From: Bulleidia sp.
GTDB taxonomy: Bacteria; Bacillota_I; Bacilli_A; Erysipelotrichales; Erysipelotrichaceae
Assembly: GCA_016293365.1 (NCBI GenBank)
Contig: JAEDEK010000092.1
Span: 1-7,744 of the forward strand
Length of the DNA stretch: 7,744 nucleotides
Reading direction: 5' to 3'
In this document: in pieces, positions 4,394-7,744 of the stretch
How positions within the stretch are numbered: the stretch's first letter is position 1
Layout: each line of letters begins with the position of its first letter
Program-made: the position numbers and the translations under genes
The notes under the pieces: generated by a model
The model's input: the letters and a program-made list of their open reading frames with translations, nothing else
Databases searched by the model: none
What the model was told of the DNA's origin: nothing

Positions 4394-5563
4394 ATGATGT
4401 TACTGATTCAGAATATTCATGTATTTAATCCTGAATATCAAGGCGTTAAAGATGTCCTGATCACAGGCAATACAATTCATAAGATTGCAGACAGTCTGCC
4501 TGTAACAGCCGCCTATGAAATGAAAGTCATCGATGGAACAGGAAAGTTCCTGATTCCTGGCTTGATTGACTCTCATGTTCATATTCTCGGCGGGGGAGGT
4601 GAAGGTGGGCCTAAAACAAGAACACCTGAAATCACACTCACTGATATCACCACAGGTGGTGTAACCACTGTATGTGGATTACTTGGTACAGATGGTACAA
4701 CACGTACCATGACAAACCTTGTTGCCAAAGCAAAAGGCTTACAGGATGAAGGTATTTCCACCTTCATCTATACAGGCTCCTATCAGGTTCCTGTACGTAC
4801 ATTAACAGGCAGTATCATGGATGATATCATACTGCTGGATTCTGTGATCGGTACAGGGGAAATCGCTATCTCTGATCACAGATCTTCCTCTCCTGCCAAT
4901 GAAGAGCTGATGCGTATCGTATCTGATACAAGAGTTGGAGGCATTCTTTCTGCGAAAGCAGGTGTTGTCAACATCCATGTTGGTGATGGCAGAGATATGC
5001 TGAATCCTTTACGTTATGTACTGGACCACAGTGAAGTCAGACCGGAAAACATGTGCCCAACCCACATCAACAGAAACAGCCAGCTTCTGTATGATGGTAT
5101 TGAATATGCCAATACATACAATGGATACATTGACTTTACAACATCCATGGATCCAACTATTCCAGACAGCAATGATATTTCAGCATCCCATGCGATGAAG
5201 GTTGCATTGGATCATGGCGTTGACGAAACTCACATCACATTCTCATCAGATGGACAGGGATCATTGCCGTTATTTAAAGATGGTAAGTTTATTGGTTTAG
5301 GTGTAGGTAAAGTCACAAGTCTTTTCGACGAAGTCAGAAATTGTGTTTTGAATGAAAACATCCCATTATCCACAGCATTAATGCCTGTTACATCCAATCT
5401 TGCAACATTGTTGAAACTTACTGGTAAAGGCAGAATCCAGGAAGGGTATGATTCTGATCTAGTAATAATCAATGAAGATCTTTCTATTAATACAGTCATC
5501 TGTAAAGGAAAGATCATGATTGAACATGGAAAAGTGATCGTAAAGGGCACATTTGAAAAGTAA
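4394..5563 (+). CDS. iadA: isoaspartyl dipeptidase (beta-aspartyl-peptidase)
   Basis: A zinc peptidase of family M38 (amidohydrolase superfamily) that cleaves beta-aspartyl dipeptides left after breakdown of damaged proteins. It has 389 residues; the E. coli enzyme has about 390. Visible active-site elements are HVH (H61, H63), GGGGEGG with E70, GSYQVP with Y130, SDHRSS with R163, H195 in NIHVGDG, H224 and R227 in PTHINRN, and D286 in SSDGQGS. Compared with E. coli from memory, everything matches except the metal-bridging carboxylated lysine, which is Glu156 here (GTGEIAISDHRS). I start at ATG 4394, 6 bases after AGGTG (4383-4387). The GTG at 4385 lies within that Shine-Dalgarno and is rejected, while ATG 4397 is possible. 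It follows the HD-GYP gene by 63 bases with a hairpin between. Confidence 0.95.
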   Translation: MMLLIQNIHVFNPEYQGVKDVLITGNTIHKIADSLPVTAAYEMKVIDGTGKFLIPGLIDSHVHILGGGGEGGPKTRTPEITLTDITTGGVTTVCGLLGTDGTTRTMTNLVAKAKGLQDEGISTFIYTGSYQVPVRTLTGSIMDDIILLDSVIGTGEIAISDHRSSSPANEELMRIVSDTRVGGILSAKAGVVNIHVGDGRDMLNPLRYVLDHSEVRPENMCPTHINRNSQLLYDGIEYANTYNGYIDFTTSMDPTIPDSNDISASHAMKVALDHGVDETHITFSSDGQGSLPLFKDGKFIGLGVGKVTSLFDEVRNCVLNENIPLSTALMPVTSNLATLLKLTGKGRIQEGYDSDLVIINEDLSINTVICKGKIMIEHGKVIVKGTFEK

Positions 5564-5610
5564 CCGTTTCCTGCATACAAAGTTTCTTCGTATTACCGTT
5601 CTCATTTATC

Positions 5611-5638
5611 AGTGCCAATTACATATACGGTGCTTTTT
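5611..5638 (+). terminator. probable iadA terminator
   Basis: AGTGCC (5611-5616) pairs with GGTGCT (5629-5634) through two G-U wobbles and is followed by TTTTG. The stem is short and weak, but it sits 48 bases after the stop codon and no other candidate is nearby. Confidence 0.45.
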
Positions 5639-5713
5639 GATTCCCATTACCTGTAAAGTAAATAAGCAGCCACTACGTTACTAAGAATGTACTTTGTTCT
5701 ACGAAGATTTATA

Positions 5714-5920
5714 CCTGACAGCTGGTCCTTTCCTTGCAATCACAAAACCCGCTCTGTTGGCGAAAATAATGCCCTTTGGCAACACCGGAGCATACAAGTA
5801 CAGCAGGGAGAACCTTCAACGATCAAGCGGCTTTCGCGGCATGAGCATGTTGCTTTGCTAATAGCCTTTACGCCGGACCTATTCAAGAATATGCCCGGTC
5901 TTTTTCGGATGGAATAACCA
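5714..5920 (-). repeat. dispersed repeat, copy B (inverted relative to A)
   Basis: The reverse complement aligns with copy A (875-1146) in two strongly conserved blocks, 5897-5920 and about 5749-5839, including 24- and 22-base identities. Compared with A it lacks about 40 bases and the long perfect hairpin. It also cannot form the 12-pair long-range stem, because its 3' arm (CTGTCAGG) has diverged. No transposase fragment is visible beside it, so it looks like a solo element end or a decayed RNA locus. The open frame covering it on the reverse strand (5740-5976) shares residues such as CTCMLRCCQRAL with the frame in A. I attribute this to DNA-level repetition, not coding. Confidence 0.7.
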
Positions 5921-6068
5921 CAGACAGGTACCAGGAAGATAACCCGACTATGAAGAGGCCTTATCGTTATAAACATATCACAGACAAATTAGAACAGACC
6001 TTTTGTAGAAGGAATCCCGCACATCAAACATATATCGTTTAAAGCACGCTTTATCATCAGATAGAAAA
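5921..6068. other. intergenic, nothing recognised
   Basis: This spacer lies between repeat B and the stop codon of the leftward ATPase gene. I see no gene and no convincing terminator for the ATPase transcript. Confidence 0.4.
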
Positions 6069-7433
6069 TCAGTTGTTCAATCCATCTAGATCAATCTTAT
6101 ATATCATGCTTTCAGGCTGTTCATGAGGTTTGACAAACATAATCATATACCATGGCAAATATATTATTCTGCCTTCTGATTGGATATTATCTCTGCAGAA
6201 AACCATTGCTTTGCGAAAACTCCATTCGGATACAGAAAGAATATTATCAAGAGCTTTATGTTTTCTGTATTCTTTACCGGATTTGATTTCCAGAAGTTCA
6301 ATGCCAACGCCATTCTGTATTACAAAATCAACTTCACCAATCTTTGATGAATCATAGTAAAAAAGTTCAAAACCATTTGAATGCAGTTCCTGTGCCATAG
6401 CATTTTCTAATATACTGCCCATGTTTATTTCAAGATTTCCATTCAGGATATCAAACTGAATATTCTCCATACACGCGGCGCATAATAACCCTATATCCCC
6501 CATAAACAGCTTGAACAGACTATGCTTCTCATTCAGCTTCAATGGTGGTTGCGGTGCAGAAACGTTATAGCACGGAAGTGCAACACCAGCATCCGACAAC
6601 CATTTAAAGCTGTTTTCATACCTGTTCAATTTTGCATATCGATCAAGTGCATTCACATAGAAACGTCTATTTTTGTCGTTTAGCTGTGATGGTATGGCAT
6701 CATAAATGGCTTTGATTTTCTGCTTATCACTATTGGTATCGGCATATTGTGAGACATCGTGACCATACTGGGTGATTATATCGTTTTGAAATGAGATGAC
6801 TTTGGCAATATCATGTGTATCAACATAAATCTGTACTGCTTCCGGCATTCCTCCAACAACAATGTATGTGTTGAACAGTTTCGTCATTGTATCATGCACT
6901 GCCTGTGATACCGGAACAAGTGTATCGTATGACTTTTTCAGATAATCAATCGTTGATTGTTGAACACCATTTGCCCACAAAAATTCTTCAAAATCCATTG
7001 GATACATTTTATACACTTCTTCAAATCCAACGGGAAATGATACTACTTCCTTGAAATTCACACCCAGAAGTGAACCGGATTCAATATAATCAAATCGCCC
7101 GTCAGCAACAAGAAACTTCATTGCTGTACGGATGTTCGGGAACTGTTGTATTTCATCGAACAGAACAAGAGTTTTGTGAGGTTCCATCAGCTTTCTTGTA
7201 TAAGCCGTCAGATTGGTTATTATTGTATCCACATCCAGATTTCCCGAAAATATCTTCATAGCTTCAGGTTCTTCGTAAAAGTTTATTTCAATGAAGTTTT
7301 CATAGTATTCTTCAGCAAACTCTCTTACGATCGTCGTTTTTCCGATCTGTCTGGCGCCAATGATACATAGAGCTTTTTTATGATCCTGATTTTTCCATCT
7401 GATGAGTCTGTCATAAGCTTTTCTTTTCAGCAT
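6069..7433 (-). CDS. AAA family ATPase with C-terminal DUF4143 region
   Basis: A 454-residue protein of the widespread AAA_14-DUF4143 family. Its cellular role is poorly known; members are frequent in accessory regions of gut bacteria. The N-terminal P-loop ATPase has Walker A GARQIGKTT (26-34) and Walker B LVLFDE (89-94). The C-terminal part carries IGEVDFVIQ (E367, D369) followed by LLEIKSG (E382-x-K384). This pattern fits a PD-(D/E)XK nuclease-like fold, although activity is not established for the family. The length is normal and no motif is lost. The start is ATG 7433-7431, with AGGAG about 10 bases upstream on the reverse strand. It is transcribed alone, divergently from the gene at 7621. 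The intergenic region has repeated operator-like boxes that may control both. Confidence 0.93.
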   Translation of the reverse strand: MLKRKAYDRLIRWKNQDHKKALCIIGARQIGKTTIVREFAEEYYENFIEINFYEEPEAMKIFSGNLDVDTIITNLTAYTRKLMEPHKTLVLFDEIQQFPNIRTAMKFLVADGRFDYIESGSLLGVNFKEVVSFPVGFEEVYKMYPMDFEEFLWANGVQQSTIDYLKKSYDTLVPVSQAVHDTMTKLFNTYIVVGGMPEAVQIYVDTHDIAKVISFQNDIITQYGHDVSQYADTNSDKQKIKAIYDAIPSQLNDKNRRFYVNALDRYAKLNRYENSFKWLSDAGVALPCYNVSAPQPPLKLNEKHSLFKLFMGDIGLLCAACMENIQFDILNGNLEINMGSILENAMAQELHSNGFELFYYDSSKIGEVDFVIQNGVGIELLEIKSGKEYRKHKALDNILSVSEWSFRKAMVFCRDNIQSEGRIIYLPWYMIMFVKPHEQPESMIYKIDLDGLNN

Positions 7434-7463
7434 GATATTGTTCTCCTATCTTGGATAATCGGA

Positions 7464-7595
7464 TTGTAACATAATTTTTACAGTAATTTATTATTTTGTA
7501 ACCTTTTTATTGTAATTTTTTACTGATTTTGTAACATTATTTTTGTGACACTCTAAAATCAGTAAAAACCTCCATGTTAAAATCAGTTTGGTAAC
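7464..7595. promoter_or_regulatory. divergent regulatory region with repeated boxes
   Basis: TTGTAAC occurs at 7464-7470, 7496-7502 and 7529-7535, spaced 32 and 33 bases apart (about three helical turns), with a related GGTAAC at 7590-7595. ACTGATTTT at 7522-7530 and AAAATCAGT at 7555-7563 and 7579-7587 are three copies of one 9-mer. The first two form a perfect 14-base inverted repeat, TTTTTACTGATTTT (7517-7530) with AAAATCAGTAAAAA (7555-7568). GTAATTTTTTAC (7512-7523) and TTACAGTAA (7479-7487) are further small palindromes. The arrangement suggests cooperative repressor binding between two divergent genes. Confidence 0.6.
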
Positions 7596-7620
7596 TCTAA
7601 TAATAACAAGGAGGAGCCAT

Positions 7621-7744
7621 ATGGCTAATAACGATTTTATCATATCTACCATAAATATTTCAGCACAACAAATCCGATTTCTTTCAACTGTGAAGAAAGA
7701 TCACTCCAGGTATAAATACAATCACATGGATATCGCCGGTATTC
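7621..7744 (+). CDS. 5' end of a rightward gene, not recognised
   Basis: ATG 7621 follows a full consensus Shine-Dalgarno AAGGAGG (7608-7614) at 6 bases, and 41 codons stay open to the window edge. The protein begins MANNDFIISTINISAQQI and continues FLSTVKKDHSRYKYNHMDIAGI. There is no signal peptide or membrane segment. I do not recognise the family from this fragment. It is divergent from the ATPase gene and shares its operator-rich upstream region. Confidence 0.8.
   Translation, partial: MANNDFIISTINISAQQIRFLSTVKKDHSRYKYNHMDIAGI

Noticed and set aside
1..7744. CRISPR array or other multi-unit spacer repeat
   Set aside because: No direct repeats of 20-40 bases with regular spacers were seen; the 7464-7595 boxes are too short and lie within a promoter region.

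Overview
The window looks like a chromosomal segment of a low-to-moderate GC Bacillota, most plausibly from the Erysipelotrichaceae/Erysipelotrichia. The pointers are strong AGGAGG-type ribosome binding sites, a CIRCE operator, the style of the HPt and HD-GYP proteins, and an IS91-like transposase remnant of a type I associate with gut Firmicutes. The lineage is inferred from gene style, not from a marker gene.

Layout: (1) 1-1350 is an eroded mobile-element region. It holds the first 30 codons of a leftward gene, a transposase pseudogene with a frameshift and stop codons, a long perfect hairpin and a structured-looking repeat (copy A). (2) 1400-2530 is a leftward heat-shock unit: two tandem Hsp20 small chaperones, a terminator, a promoter whose -35 box lies inside a CIRCE operator, and a short leader that could hide the ribosome binding site. 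(3) 2530-4375 is a rightward signalling unit: a 119-residue HPt-type protein that lacks the phospho-accepting histidine, overlapping by one base a REC-HD-GYP response regulator (predicted cyclic-di-GMP phosphodiesterase). Its best promoter, TTGATA-17-TATAAT, has nine AT dinucleotides filling most of the spacer, the architecture of a phase-variable promoter. (4) 4394-5563 is an isoaspartyl dipeptidase (iadA). (5) 5714-5920 is copy B of the repeat, inverted relative to A, so the two copies bracket the heat-shock, signalling and iadA genes. (6) 6069-7433 is a leftward AAA ATPase with a C-terminal DUF4143-type nuclease-fold region. (7) 7434-7620 is an AT-rich divergent intergenic region with repeated operator-like boxes, leading to the start of an unrecognised rightward gene.

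The functional core is stress and signalling. The small chaperones appear to be under HrcA/CIRCE control. The HPt-like protein and the response regulator are translationally coupled and may be switched on and off by AT-repeat slippage. The most promising novel observations are the AT-repeat promoter in front of a cyclic-di-GMP phosphodiesterase operon, the histidine-less HPt partner, the leader of the small-chaperone operon, and the paired structured repeats that flank the segment.
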